A DNA stretch of 64,000 bases, from assembly GCA_013334965.1 (NCBI GenBank), contig JAAXWO010000004.1:62001-126000 (forward strand), read 5' to 3'. The DNA comes from Chlorobiaceae bacterium (GTDB lineage Bacteria > Bacteroidota > Chlorobiia > Chlorobiales > Chlorobiaceae). Within the stretch, counting starts at the first letter, position 1. The number at the start of each line of letters is the position of its first letter. Below, one piece after another: positions 19,343 through 27,990 of this stretch. Both the position numbers and the translations under genes were made by a program. A model generated the notes under the pieces. It saw nothing but the letters and a program-made list of their open reading frames with translations, searched no databases and had not been told where the DNA came from.

Positions 19343-20209
19343 ATGCCATACAGCTCGTCAGGTGTAGGGCATAATGGCTTTGATAAAGCAGACTTACACA
19401 TACACACCAAATGTTCGGACGGTCTCTTCACTCCGGAAGATATCATCCGTAAGGCGCTTCGTGCCGGACTGAAAGCGATCAGCATAACTGATCACGATTC
19501 CGTTGCGGGTATCGACCAGGCAAAGCCATTAGCAAACGAAACAGGCGTTGAGCTTATTCCCGGTGTAGAAATGAGCTCGGCCTACAAGGGATATGACATT
19601 CATATCCTCGGTTATTTCTTCGATTATCAGCACTCCGAGCTGAAACGGTATCTGGACCACTGCCGCCATCTGCGCACCGAAAGGGCAGAAAGGATGGTCC
19701 AGAAACTTGCAAAAATGGGCGTCAAGATCGAGATCGAACAGATCATCATGAAAGCCCAGAACGGCAGCGTTGGGCGCCCGCATATCGCTGCGGTGCTTCA
19801 GGACGGAGGCTTTGTCAAAAGTTTCAGCGAAGCGTTCAGCAAATACCTCGGTTCGCACAGCCCGGCTTACGTCAAGAGCATCGAGACGCATCCCGGTGAA
19901 GTCATCAGGCTGATCAACGAAGCGTCCGGACTCTCTTTCCTGGCCCATCCTGCCCAGAACGTACCCGATGAAATCCTCAAGCAACTCATCTCATTCGGGC
20001 TCGATGGACTTGAGATCATCCACCCTTCTCATGACACTTACCGCCAGAACTATTACCGGGAGATCGCCAATGAGTACTTCCTGCTCTTTTCAGGCGGGTC
20101 TGATTACCATGGCCTCAAAGACCATGAGGACACCTTCGGCAATGTCTGGATACCCTATGAATGGGTCACCAAGATGAAAAGCCGTCTCTTCCCGGCCAAT
20201 AAGGAGTGA
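19343..20209 (+). CDS. PHP-domain phosphoesterase
   Basis: This 288-residue protein carries the metal-binding PHP motifs: DLHIHTKCSDG (I), ITDHDSVAG (II), LIPGVEMSS (III), a central GRPHIAAVL, LSFLAHPAQ and a final GGSDYHG. It resembles the YciV/RnaAM (3',5'-nucleotide bisphosphatase and 5'-3' RNA-trimming) group rather than DNA polymerase-linked PHP domains. Substrate is not certain. It appears to be transcribed alone, with gaps of 135 and 198 bp on its two sides; neither gap shows another gene. Confidence 0.8.
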   Translation: MPYSSSGVGHNGFDKADLHIHTKCSDGLFTPEDIIRKALRAGLKAISITDHDSVAGIDQAKPLANETGVELIPGVEMSSAYKGYDIHILGYFFDYQHSELKRYLDHCRHLRTERAERMVQKLAKMGVKIEIEQIIMKAQNGSVGRPHIAAVLQDGGFVKSFSEAFSKYLGSHSPAYVKSIETHPGEVIRLINEASGLSFLAHPAQNVPDEILKQLISFGLDGLEIIHPSHDTYRQNYYREIANEYFLLFSGGSDYHGLKDHEDTFGNVWIPYEWVTKMKSRLFPANKE

Positions 20210-20407
20210 TGCCTATGTTATGTCATTCCATGCATGGTCCGATACCGGCACACGCCGGAAGATTTAACCGAAGCTGGCGATGACAAGGCCGATCCCCGAA
20301 CAATTTTATATATAGTCCCTGTAGAATGCTTCAAGTTTTGCTATACTTGCCACACCGAAACAGCGCGATAACCGGGAATGATTTTTCGACGAACTGATGC
20401 CTAACAA

Positions 20408-21202
20408 ATGCCACTGACCTTCATCAGAACCCTGGGCAACCGGACGACCCTGCAGCTGAAAGAGTTCCTGCTGACCATGCAGGAGTTCTTTTTTTTCTCG
20501 ATCCGGGCCTTCACGACCATGCCGAAACTCAGGAAATACTGGCGGGATTTCCTTGATCAGGCCACTATCTGCGGCGCTGATTCGATACCGATCGTACTGG
20601 TGAGTTCGATCTCCATCGGCTCGCTGCTTGCAATAGAGGTCGGCAACCTCCTTGAAGAGTTCGGCGCCAAAACCATGCTCGGACGCTCCACCGCCCTTTC
20701 GGTCATCAGGGAGCTCGGCCCGCTGCTTATGGGCCTCATGCTGTCTGCGCGATACGGTTCGCGAAACGGCGCCGAGCTCGGCGCAATGAAGATATCCGAA
20801 CAGATCGACGCGCTCCGCGCTTTCGGTACAGACCCTGTCGCCAAGCTGGTCATGCCTCGCCTCGCCGCCGCGCTCGTGATGTTCATTCCGCTGACCGCGC
20901 TTGCCGACTTTTCCGGCCTTCAGGCTGCTGCGCTTCTTGCCCAGCACTATCACAAAATCGACCCCGGCATATTCTGGAACGCGGTCTATCCCAGGCTGGT
21001 AGCCAAGGATTTTGTCGTCGGATTCCTCAAGGCGCCGGTCTTCGCCATCATCATCACCCTCGTCAGCAGTTTTAACGGCTTTTCTGCCCGCGGGGGAACT
21101 GCCGGCGTCGGACGTTCTACCATCAAGGGAATCGTCGTTTCGTCCGGCCTTGTGCTGATTGCCAATTTCTACGTCTCCAAGATCGTCCTGGAAAACATGT
21201 AG
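20408..21202 (+). CDS. mlaE: MlaE-type phospholipid ABC transporter permease
   Basis: This 264-residue permease of the MlaE/YrbE family has five or so hydrophobic segments and the family stretches STALSVIRELGPLLMGLMLS and ARYGSRNGAELGAM. With the next two genes it would form an inner-membrane complex moving phospholipid between inner and outer membrane in this diderm cell. The ATPase gene starts 4 nt after its stop. The N-terminal ~35 residues (MPLTFIRTL...) are an amphipathic extension seen in many MlaE proteins. Confidence 0.9.
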   Translation: MPLTFIRTLGNRTTLQLKEFLLTMQEFFFFSIRAFTTMPKLRKYWRDFLDQATICGADSIPIVLVSSISIGSLLAIEVGNLLEEFGAKTMLGRSTALSVIRELGPLLMGLMLSARYGSRNGAELGAMKISEQIDALRAFGTDPVAKLVMPRLAAALVMFIPLTALADFSGLQAAALLAQHYHKIDPGIFWNAVYPRLVAKDFVVGFLKAPVFAIIITLVSSFNGFSARGGTAGVGRSTIKGIVVSSGLVLIANFYVSKIVLENM

Positions 21203-21206
21203 CCGT

Positions 21207-21941
21207 ATGATCGAACTCAGGAACGTCACGCTGAAATACGGCGAAAAAATTATCCTTGACAAGGTATCGATCGAGATCAAGGACAACACGATCAAGGCGA
21301 TTCTCGGCCCGAGCGGCGTGGGGAAAAGCACGATCCTGAAGCTGATGCTCGGGCTTATCAAACCGAACAGCGGACAGGTGTTTGTCGACGGGGTTGACAT
21401 CACCAACTTCAAGGAGCCCGAACTTTACCCGATAAGGCGCAAAATGGGCATCGTGTTCCAGGGGAACGCACTGTTCGACTCATTGACCATCGGCCAGAAT
21501 TTCAGCTTCTTCCTGCGCGAAAACCTGCGCCTCCCTGAAGATGAAATTGAACGTAGAGTCTGTGAACAGATCAAGTTCGCAGGCCTCGAAGGTTACGAAG
21601 ACCAGCTTCCCGAAAGCCTCAGCGGCGGCATGCGCAAACGCGTCGCCATCGGCAGGGCGCTGATCTTCAATCCGAAAATGATCCTTTTCGACGAACCTAC
21701 GGCGGGACTGGATCCGGTGAGTTCGAAAAAGATCCTTAACCTGATCACCGACCTGCGCAACAACAGCGGCCTCGGCGCAGTGTTCGTCACGCACATCATC
21801 GACGACGTGTTCGCCATAGCGGATCGGGTCGCCGTGCTCTACCAGGGTAAGTTCATCTTCGACGACGTCACCGAAAAACTGCATGAATCCGACCACCCGT
21901 TCATCAGATCCATCCTGTCAGATAAAATTCTTGAACTTTAA
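21207..21941 (+). CDS. mlaF: MlaF-type ABC transporter ATP-binding protein
   Basis: This 244-residue ATPase has Walker A GPSGVGKST, the signature LSGGMRKRVAIGRAL and Walker B MILFDEPTAGLDPVSS, then the switch His in VFVTHIIDDV. It energises the lipid transporter formed with the MlaE-like permease and the MCE protein. ATG at 21207 is chosen because the ABC domain begins at once (MIELRNVTLKYGE); an upstream start would lie inside the permease gene. The MCE gene follows by 21 nt. Confidence 0.92.
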   Translation: MIELRNVTLKYGEKIILDKVSIEIKDNTIKAILGPSGVGKSTILKLMLGLIKPNSGQVFVDGVDITNFKEPELYPIRRKMGIVFQGNALFDSLTIGQNFSFFLRENLRLPEDEIERRVCEQIKFAGLEGYEDQLPESLSGGMRKRVAIGRALIFNPKMILFDEPTAGLDPVSSKKILNLITDLRNNSGLGAVFVTHIIDDVFAIADRVAVLYQGKFIFDDVTEKLHESDHPFIRSILSDKILEL

Positions 21942-21962
21942 TACCATCGATCCAGACGCTGT

Positions 21963-22841
21963 ATGAAAAACCCGAAAGAACTTAAATGGAGTGACCTTAA
22001 AACCGGCATCTTCTTTGTGCTCGGCCTGGGCTTTGCTGCATATCTCGGCATTGTCATCGGCAAGAACACGAGCGTATTCACCGGCGTCACCACCATCAAG
22101 GTCATGTCGAAAAATGTGGACGGTCTGGCCGAAAACAATTTCGTTGCCGCGTCAGGCAAAAAAATCGGCACCGTCTCCAAACTCGACTTTGTAACCGAGA
22201 AAAACACGCTCTACGTCATCGCCCAGCTTAAGCTACGCAACGAGTTCGCACACCTGATAACCAAGGACTCGAAAGCCTCAATCCGCTCGCTCGGCATTCT
22301 CGGCGACAAATATATAGACATCGTGACCGGCACCGGAGCCCCCGTCAAGGAGGGGGATTTCATAAAGCTGGAAGAGGAAGCCGGCATGGCCGGGCTGACG
22401 TCGAACGCCACGAAAACGGTAGAGAAACTCAACACGCTCCTCGATCAGCTCAACGGCGGCAAAGGGCCTGCCGGAAGGCTCATATCGGACGAGCAGATGG
22501 GCGCCGACCTTCAGGAAACCGTGGCGAACCTGCGTAAAACATCGACGGAGCTGAACAGGCTCAGCAATGACCTCTCGAACGGCAAAGGGCTCCTGCCGAA
22601 ACTGCTGAAGGACAAAACCATGGCTGACGACACCGAGCAGACGATCGTGAACCTGAAAAACGCCGCCGCGCAGACAGAAACGCTGATGAAAAAGCTCAGC
22701 GACGACAAGGGATCCTTCGGAAAGCTCAACTCCGACCCTGCGCTCTACAACAACCTGAACCGGACCATGGTATCTCTCGACTCGCTCCTGATCGACCTGA
22801 AAAGACAGCCCGGCAGATACGTCCGCTTCACCCTGTTTTAA
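21963..22841 (+). CDS. mlaD: MlaD-type MCE-domain lipid-binding protein
   Basis: This 292-residue protein has one N-terminal membrane anchor (about residues 14-32). A single MCE domain follows (about 38-125, with SLGILGDKYIDIVTGT), then a long helical tail with repeated LxNGKGxxxKLLxD and LSDDKGSFGKLNSDP units. In Mla systems the MCE ring sits in the periplasm against the permease and passes lipid through its pore. The tail repeats are typical of MCE proteins from diderm bacteria without a separate MlaC, where a helical needle may span more of the periplasm (inference). The serine-hydrolase gene starts 17 nt downstream. Confidence 0.9.
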   Translation: MKNPKELKWSDLKTGIFFVLGLGFAAYLGIVIGKNTSVFTGVTTIKVMSKNVDGLAENNFVAASGKKIGTVSKLDFVTEKNTLYVIAQLKLRNEFAHLITKDSKASIRSLGILGDKYIDIVTGTGAPVKEGDFIKLEEEAGMAGLTSNATKTVEKLNTLLDQLNGGKGPAGRLISDEQMGADLQETVANLRKTSTELNRLSNDLSNGKGLLPKLLKDKTMADDTEQTIVNLKNAAAQTETLMKKLSDDKGSFGKLNSDPALYNNLNRTMVSLDSLLIDLKRQPGRYVRFTLF

Positions 22842-22858
22842 CCTTTTTCGCCGGGCCG

Positions 22859-24007
22859 ATGAGAACTTTTCGCAGCATCGTCGCCACACTCCTTGCCGTA
22901 GCCGCCCTGTCGGCTGCGGCGCAGGAAAGCCTCCAGGCAAGAGACTTCTCGCAACTTGAAAAGCTGATGAACCAAGCCGTGAAAGACAGCGTCTTTCCTG
23001 GAGCCAGCCTTGCCGTTCTTTATCGCGGCGACATTGTCTATCACCGGGCTTTCGGCCACCTGACCTACGATCCGAAAAGCGCACCCGCCGACACATCGAC
23101 CATCTACGACGCTGCATCCCTTACCAAAGCGATCGTGACGACGAGCATCGTCATGCAACTGGTCGAACGTGACTCCCTCGACATTCATGCACCCGTCGCA
23201 CGTTACCGTCCGGCCTTCGCCGCAGAAGGCAAGGGAAGGATAACCGTCGAACAGCTCATGAGGCACCATTCGGGGCTCAGGGCCCACAGCTTTTTTTCCA
23301 AATCCTGCCGGACGCCGGAAGAGGTATTCAGCGCCATCGAGAAGGACTCGCTCAACTATCCGACCGGTACGAAAACCGTCTACAGCGACCTCGGGTTCAT
23401 CCTGCTCGGACGTATCGTCGAGACCCGGACAGGCAACTCCCTTCCGGCAAACTTCAATGCCCGCTTCGCAGCCCCCCTCGGCATGCGCTCGACGATGTTC
23501 AATCCGCCTTCGGAACTCCTGTCACGCATAGCGCCGACGGAACCCGATCATCAATGGCCGCTCAGCACGCCCCGACCGCTGGTCAACGACCAGAACGCGG
23601 CCCTGATCGGCGGGGCAGCAGGTCATGCCGGGCTATTCACGACGACCGGCGACCTCTGCAAGATGGTCCGTATGCTCATGAACGGCGGGACGTTCGGAGG
23701 CAAGAGCTTCATGCGGCCGGAAACGGTCGGGAAGTTTCTGAAGAAAACAGGTTCACCAAGGGCGATAGGCTGGGACATGGTCACCCCTGGCGGAAGCTCC
23801 TCGGCAGGAAGCCGTTTTTCAGGGTCGTCATGGGGCCACCTCGGCTACACCGGCACGAGCATATGGGTCGATCCAGAAAAGGAGCTGGCCGTCATCCTGC
23901 TCAGCAACAGGGTCTGGCCGTCGTCCGAAAACATCAGGATACGAAAGTTCAGGCCGATGCTCCACGATACTGTCGTCGAGTGCATCGAAGCTGACGGAAA
24001 ACATTGA
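22859..24007 (+). CDS. Periplasmic serine hydrolase of the beta-lactamase (class C) family
   Basis: This 382-residue protein starts with a signal peptide (MRTFRSIVATLLAVAALSAAA, cleavage probably after AAA-Q). A class-C penicillin-binding-protein-like domain follows, with the SxxK catalytic pair in DAASLTKAI and a Tyr motif, TVYSDLGF. The third motif near the C-terminus appears as HLGYTGTSIW. Members are esterases, D-amino-acid peptidases or PBPs; beta-lactam resistance is not implied. It is the last gene of the Mla operon and may act in the envelope. Its end is 30 bp from the convergent carotenoid-type gene. Confidence 0.82.
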   Translation: MRTFRSIVATLLAVAALSAAAQESLQARDFSQLEKLMNQAVKDSVFPGASLAVLYRGDIVYHRAFGHLTYDPKSAPADTSTIYDAASLTKAIVTTSIVMQLVERDSLDIHAPVARYRPAFAAEGKGRITVEQLMRHHSGLRAHSFFSKSCRTPEEVFSAIEKDSLNYPTGTKTVYSDLGFILLGRIVETRTGNSLPANFNARFAAPLGMRSTMFNPPSELLSRIAPTEPDHQWPLSTPRPLVNDQNAALIGGAAGHAGLFTTTGDLCKMVRMLMNGGTFGGKSFMRPETVGKFLKKTGSPRAIGWDMVTPGGSSSAGSRFSGSSWGHLGYTGTSIWVDPEKELAVILLSNRVWPSSENIRIRKFRPMLHDTVVECIEADGKH

Positions 24008-24037
24008 TGGATCTTACTGAGACCGGCTGCAGCGTTC

Positions 24038-25987
24038 TCAGGCGAAAATACCCTCCATGGGAACGATCGGGAGAGGAGTCCTGCGCAGCGACTCCTTTGA
24101 CGCAATCGCATTGGCCGCCATGCGGCCGGTGAACGCCGCAGCCTCCATCAGGAAAACCGGCGCCTCTGTCGAAACCCAGTCACCGGCAAGGAAAAGATTG
24201 CTGTAAGGTGTTTCGATACCGGGCCTTGACGCGTGGTCTCCCGGCGCCCAGCGGGTGAAGTTTGACTGCATCATGAACAGTTCGTGCATGATCGTCGCCT
24301 GCCGCGTTTCCGGAAACATGTCGTGCAGCTCCTTCAGCATCGTGTCCCTGATCTCCTGTTCCGGCCTTATCTGTTCCGGTGCCACGGCGTAGGCGTGAAG
24401 CTCCACGACGCAACCTCCGCTCTTTCGGGCCCAGCCGATGAAGGGCTCCTGGAAGCTCGAATAGATGCTCACCGAATCGGTATAGGTGTAACCGGAAACC
24501 GTGTAGAACGGATAGGTCGCCGAACTGAGGGGACGGTCGAGCCATACACGCCAGACCGCATAGGGATCGGCTTCGCCAAGCGAAGCCACACGCCGTGCGA
24601 ATTCAGGGCTGACAGAGGGCATGTTCGCAAACAACTCACGGGTACCCCGAACGTTCGAAGCTACGACGCAATAATCGCAAGACAGCGGGCCTTCCGCAGG
24701 GGCACTCGACAACGAAGCTCCGACCGCATGCGCAAGGTGCAGGTTCGCCCCCTCTTCCCTGACCTGAAGCCTCGCAAGCGGAGCGCCCGGAGGGCCTCCG
24801 ACCGGACGCCCCTCTTCGTCGAACTGCCCTGCATGGCAAGGGCACAAAAATCCCGGTGATCCGTCCGCGGGCCTTACAGGGCATCCCATATGGGTGCATC
24901 GGGCATCATAGGCCACCCATCCGCTTCCGCGCCGTGCGACCAGAAAAGGCATCCCCTCCGCAGACTGCCTTACGAGCCAACCCGATTCCGGCACATCGCT
25001 CCTGGGAAGTGTGGCGACCGACGCCTGACCGGCAACTCCGGAACCGTCGAGGTGCACCGCGGTGACCCGTCCATCCTGCACCGCAAGCCCGGAGGCCTTC
25101 CGCCCCTTCAGCACCCTGACCCCGGACGCCTTGAGTTTCCGTTCGAGAGGATCGATCAGGGCGCTCATGCAGTCCCGGGTCGTGATCCTGAAGGCGAGCC
25201 CCTCCGGGCTGCCCATGAAATAGAAATGGAAGTAGCGCATGGCTTCTGCGGCAGAGAGCACCTCCATGCGGTTCATGGTAGCGTCGGAGAACGGATGCAG
25301 CACGGTATCGATGAACGCCGGCAGCACCTCGCCCCGACGGCAATAGGTCATGAAATCGATATGGTCATGGTCGCGGAACGTCCGGTCATACCGGTACCGG
25401 AACATCCCTATGACCGGCAGAAGGCCCGGATAATCCTTAAGGAAAGAGGCGATATCGAGCCGCCTGGACTGCTGCACGACCGACATGATGTTGAACGGAA
25501 ACAACTTCGGGGTCTGGCCGAACACTTCCAGGGCCTTGCCGTTGAACAGCACCGGATAGCCGGGGGAAGGCATGAACGCATCAGCGCCTACGCCCGCAGA
25601 GGCGAACATCTCGTTCAGGTTGTAATACTGGTCGAAAAAACCGTGAAAGCCATGCTCGACCGGAAACCGCTGGCCGAGGGCGTCGATCTCCCATCCGGTC
25701 AGCTTGCCGCCAAGCGACGCGGAAGCCTCGACAAGCGTAACCTCGAAATTCCTGTTTGCAAGCTCCAGGGCGGCACTGATGCCGGCAAGTCCGCCACCGA
25801 CGACCACGGCTTTTTTGGGAGTCTTGAGCTTTTCAGCAAGCGCCTCATCCCCACTCCATTTCGAAGGGCCGTAGTACTGCTTCCGCGGCTGGTAATACCC
25901 GACGAACCCCGCAGCGGCAGCCGTCATGACACCGGCGCCAGCACCGGCGCGCCTGAGGTAATGCATGAGAAACTCGCGTCGCTGCAT
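24038..25987 (-). CDS. crtU: FAD-dependent carotenoid desaturase-like enzyme with Rieske [2Fe-2S] domain; candidate CrtU
   Basis: This 649-residue protein has a Tat-like N-terminus (MQRREFLMHYLRR followed by an Ala/Gly hydrophobic run). An amine-oxidase/desaturase FAD motif, AVVVGGGLAGISAALELA, comes next, then GFHGFFDQYYNLNEM. A Rieske centre is inserted about residue 363-390 (CTHMGC and CPCHAGQF), and a flavoprotein C-terminal segment (FLAGDWV) closes it. In green sulfur bacteria the carotene desaturase/methyltransferase CrtU, which makes aromatic rings of chlorobactene or isorenieratene, is of this type. That assignment is inference, and another carotenoid oxidoreductase is possible. ATG 25987 is preferred over a TTG at 26041. 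It is divergent from queG. Confidence 0.7.
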   Translation of the reverse strand: MQRREFLMHYLRRAGAGAGVMTAAAAGFVGYYQPRKQYYGPSKWSGDEALAEKLKTPKKAVVVGGGLAGISAALELANRNFEVTLVEASASLGGKLTGWEIDALGQRFPVEHGFHGFFDQYYNLNEMFASAGVGADAFMPSPGYPVLFNGKALEVFGQTPKLFPFNIMSVVQQSRRLDIASFLKDYPGLLPVIGMFRYRYDRTFRDHDHIDFMTYCRRGEVLPAFIDTVLHPFSDATMNRMEVLSAAEAMRYFHFYFMGSPEGLAFRITTRDCMSALIDPLERKLKASGVRVLKGRKASGLAVQDGRVTAVHLDGSGVAGQASVATLPRSDVPESGWLVRQSAEGMPFLVARRGSGWVAYDARCTHMGCPVRPADGSPGFLCPCHAGQFDEEGRPVGGPPGAPLARLQVREEGANLHLAHAVGASLSSAPAEGPLSCDYCVVASNVRGTRELFANMPSVSPEFARRVASLGEADPYAVWRVWLDRPLSSATYPFYTVSGYTYTDSVSIYSSFQEPFIGWARKSGGCVVELHAYAVAPEQIRPEQEIRDTMLKELHDMFPETRQATIMHELFMMQSNFTRWAPGDHASRPGIETPYSNLFLAGDWVSTEAPVFLMEAAAFTGRMAANAIASKESLRRTPLPIVPMEGIFA

Positions 25988-26096
25988 AATGGTCGTCAGA
26001 GGGGATTGCTGGCGGATCAATCGGTTAATAAAGATGCCCAATAGCTATATTTAACAAAATAAATGGAGGTTCCGCCAACCTTTCCCCACGGTCGCG

Positions 26097-27065
26097 ATGG
26101 ATTACGAGACAGCAACACTGAAAGAATCGATCAGGGAAAAAGCCCGAGGGCTCGGGTTCCTTGATGTGGGATTCGCATCGGTCAAGCCTCAAGGCGCGGC
26201 AATGGATCACATCAGGAAAATGGTCGCTGAAGGACGGCACGGCGAAATGGGCTACATCGAATCCGGAATGAATGAGCGTGAAAACCCTGCGATGCTCTTT
26301 CCAGGAGCCAGGACGATCATCTCCGCTGCCCTTCCGTGGCCCGAACGACAGATACCCTACGATCCTCGTGGAACTGTTTCGAGCCATGCCGTCATCCCCG
26401 ACTACCACAAGACGGTCCGCGACCTCCTGCTGGAGCTTCTTGAATACATCAGCCTGCAGCACGACGCCCGGGTCAACGGCATGGTTTGCGTCGACAGCTC
26501 TCCTGTACTCGAAAAAGCGTGGGCTGAAGCGGCAGGCATCGGAAAGACAGGGAAAAACACCCTGCTCATTGTTCCCGGAGGAGGTTCACGCATCTTCCTC
26601 GGCGAACTGCTGCTCGACATCGCCATCGAACCCGACGAGCCGCTTGACTGGGAGCCATGCGGCAGTTGCAGGGCGTGCCTGGAAAGCTGCCCGACAGGCG
26701 CGCTGATACAAGCCGGGATGCTTGACGCGACCAGATGCATCTCCTATCTGACCATCGAACTGAAACGTGAATTTACCGGGCAGGAAGCCTCAATGACCGA
26801 AGGATGGCTTTACGGCTGCGACCGATGCACGGAGGTCTGTCCGCACAACGAGGTGAGGCCTGGAAGTCGCCGAAGCGTGTTCACCCCCATTGAGCCGCTG
26901 GTGAACCTGACCGCAAGAAATGCCATGGAGCTTACCGGCTCGGGATTCAGGAAGCTATTCGCCGGTACTCCCGGTATGCGTCTTGGGCTCCGCCGACTGA
27001 AACGCAACGCCCGGGCTGTACTGGGGAACGAGGGAAAAAAAAGGGCCCAGACAGACAAAAGTTAA
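26097..27065 (+). CDS. queG: Epoxyqueuosine reductase
   Basis: QueG reduces epoxyqueuosine in tRNA to queuosine with a cobalamin and two [4Fe-4S] clusters. The 322 residues contain the family N-terminus (ARGLGFLDVGFASV), the cobalamin-domain stretch VDSSPVLEKAWAEAAGIGKTGKNT and both ferredoxin motifs, CGSCRACLESCP and CDRCTEVCPHNE. The protein is shorter than the ~380-residue E. coli form, lacking the HEAT-like C-terminus, as in many bacteria. QueE of the same pathway is encoded at 42.5 kb. The gene is cytoplasmic and appears monocistronic; a repeat copy begins 17 bp after its stop. Confidence 0.93.
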   Translation: MDYETATLKESIREKARGLGFLDVGFASVKPQGAAMDHIRKMVAEGRHGEMGYIESGMNERENPAMLFPGARTIISAALPWPERQIPYDPRGTVSSHAVIPDYHKTVRDLLLELLEYISLQHDARVNGMVCVDSSPVLEKAWAEAAGIGKTGKNTLLIVPGGGSRIFLGELLLDIAIEPDEPLDWEPCGSCRACLESCPTGALIQAGMLDATRCISYLTIELKREFTGQEASMTEGWLYGCDRCTEVCPHNEVRPGSRRSVFTPIEPLVNLTARNAMELTGSGFRKLFAGTPGMRLGLRRLKRNARAVLGNEGKKRAQTDKS

Positions 27066-27081
27066 GATCGATGCTGCGCAA

Positions 27082-27118
27082 AAACCTTCTTGATCTTCGT
27101 CATTTCGCTCCTTTTCTT
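27082..27118 (-). repeat. Purine-rich intergenic repeat, copy 1
   Basis: On the minus strand this stretch reads AAAGGAG...GACGAAGATCAAGAAGG and directly follows the methyltransferase stop codon at 27119. The 20 bp at 27082-27101 recur at 30248-30267 with one mismatch and in the same orientation. Confidence 0.6.
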
Positions 27119-27829
27119 CTATGCTGTCACCCGATCTTCCTTCTGAGCAACCACCTCCATGCACACCCTGTACCTTTCGCTGATACCGTAACGTCTTGGC
27201 TTGAAACCGTATTCTGACAGCAGGGAATAAAGCCTTGTCCGACTGAAATTATGATAGTGCTCCAGTTCACCCCAGTAGGGATTGCTGTTCTGCCTGTTCA
27301 TGGTCTCCCAGAGGATATTTTCGGAGTTAGGCATTGAAATCAGAAGAACTCCACCGCTCCTGAGCAATTTGCTGGCGGCGAGCAATGACTCTGTTGGATA
27401 AGGGATATGCTCCAATACGTCCGCCATACTGATCACCGAACACTCCTCACGAAGCTCAAGTTCAGTGATGTTTTTCTGATGAGCCTCAACTCCGAGCGAG
27501 TTCAACATCCTGACGTTATCAGGCCGCAAATCTGTCCCGACGGGAGTGAATCCATATTCCTGGGCAGTAAACAGCAAAGACCCGTTACCGAATCCGACAT
27601 CGAGCCAAAGCCCTTCAGAGGTGTAAGGCAAAACCTTCTCAACCATTCTTGAGGAGATCAGCCTGTTTTTTTCAATATCTGCGCCTACCTTCTGGTTATC
27701 ATGCGTTTTACTGAAAATAATGCCGCAGGCCTCATCTGTGTAATAACCCTCTGTGAAAATATGATTGCACTCCGAGCATTTATTCCACTGAATCGTCGGC
27801 TGCAGCTGACTGTTATAAAGACGATGCAT
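27119..27829 (-). CDS. Class I SAM-dependent methyltransferase, 5' end interrupted by a stop codon
   Basis: The open part codes 236 residues with a Rossmann SAM site (LWLDVGFGNGSLLFTA), an acidic DLRPDN strand end and the motif ADVLEHIPYP, i.e. a Methyltransf_23-type enzyme. It opens with MHRLYNSQLQPTIQW and then a lone CSECNHIF, half of a zinc ribbon. Upstream codons continue in frame to an ATG at 27910 and supply the missing half (YDGCPLC), but a TAA at 27869-27871 lies between. The shown start (27827-27829) is therefore the first ATG after the break and has no clear ribosome-binding site. A CAA to TAA change would explain it. The likely ancestral role is methylation of a sugar or glycan, given its glycosyltransferase neighbours (inference). 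The protein may be inactive or made by re-initiation. Confidence 0.75.
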   Translation of the reverse strand: MHRLYNSQLQPTIQWNKCSECNHIFTEGYYTDEACGIIFSKTHDNQKVGADIEKNRLISSRMVEKVLPYTSEGLWLDVGFGNGSLLFTAQEYGFTPVGTDLRPDNVRMLNSLGVEAHQKNITELELREECSVISMADVLEHIPYPTESLLAASKLLRSGGVLLISMPNSENILWETMNRQNSNPYWGELEHYHNFSRTRLYSLLSEYGFKPRRYGISERYRVCMEVVAQKEDRVTA

Positions 27830-27910
27830 CGAACAGTCCGCGGTCAGGTGCAGGAATATGTTATCCGATTAACAAAGCGGGCAGCCATCGTAAAGCACTC
27901 GTTCTTTCAT
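27830..27910 (-). pseudogene. Cut-off 5' fragment of the methyltransferase gene
   Basis: From ATG 27908-27910 the frame encodes MKERVLYDGCPLC, then TAA (27869-27871). It continues open as SDNIFLHLTADCS straight into the methyltransferase frame at 27829. Cys-Pro-Leu-Cys is the first knuckle of the zinc ribbon whose second knuckle is CSEC in the downstream part. The frame is kept and only one codon is wrong, so a recent nonsense change or a sequencing error is likely. Confidence 0.65.
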
Positions 27911-27990
27911 CTGTAGCTCATGCCGGTTAATCAGTTGAATCAACTCGATACATTACCAATAGTCCTCACCCCCGAACAGTCGGCTATCGC

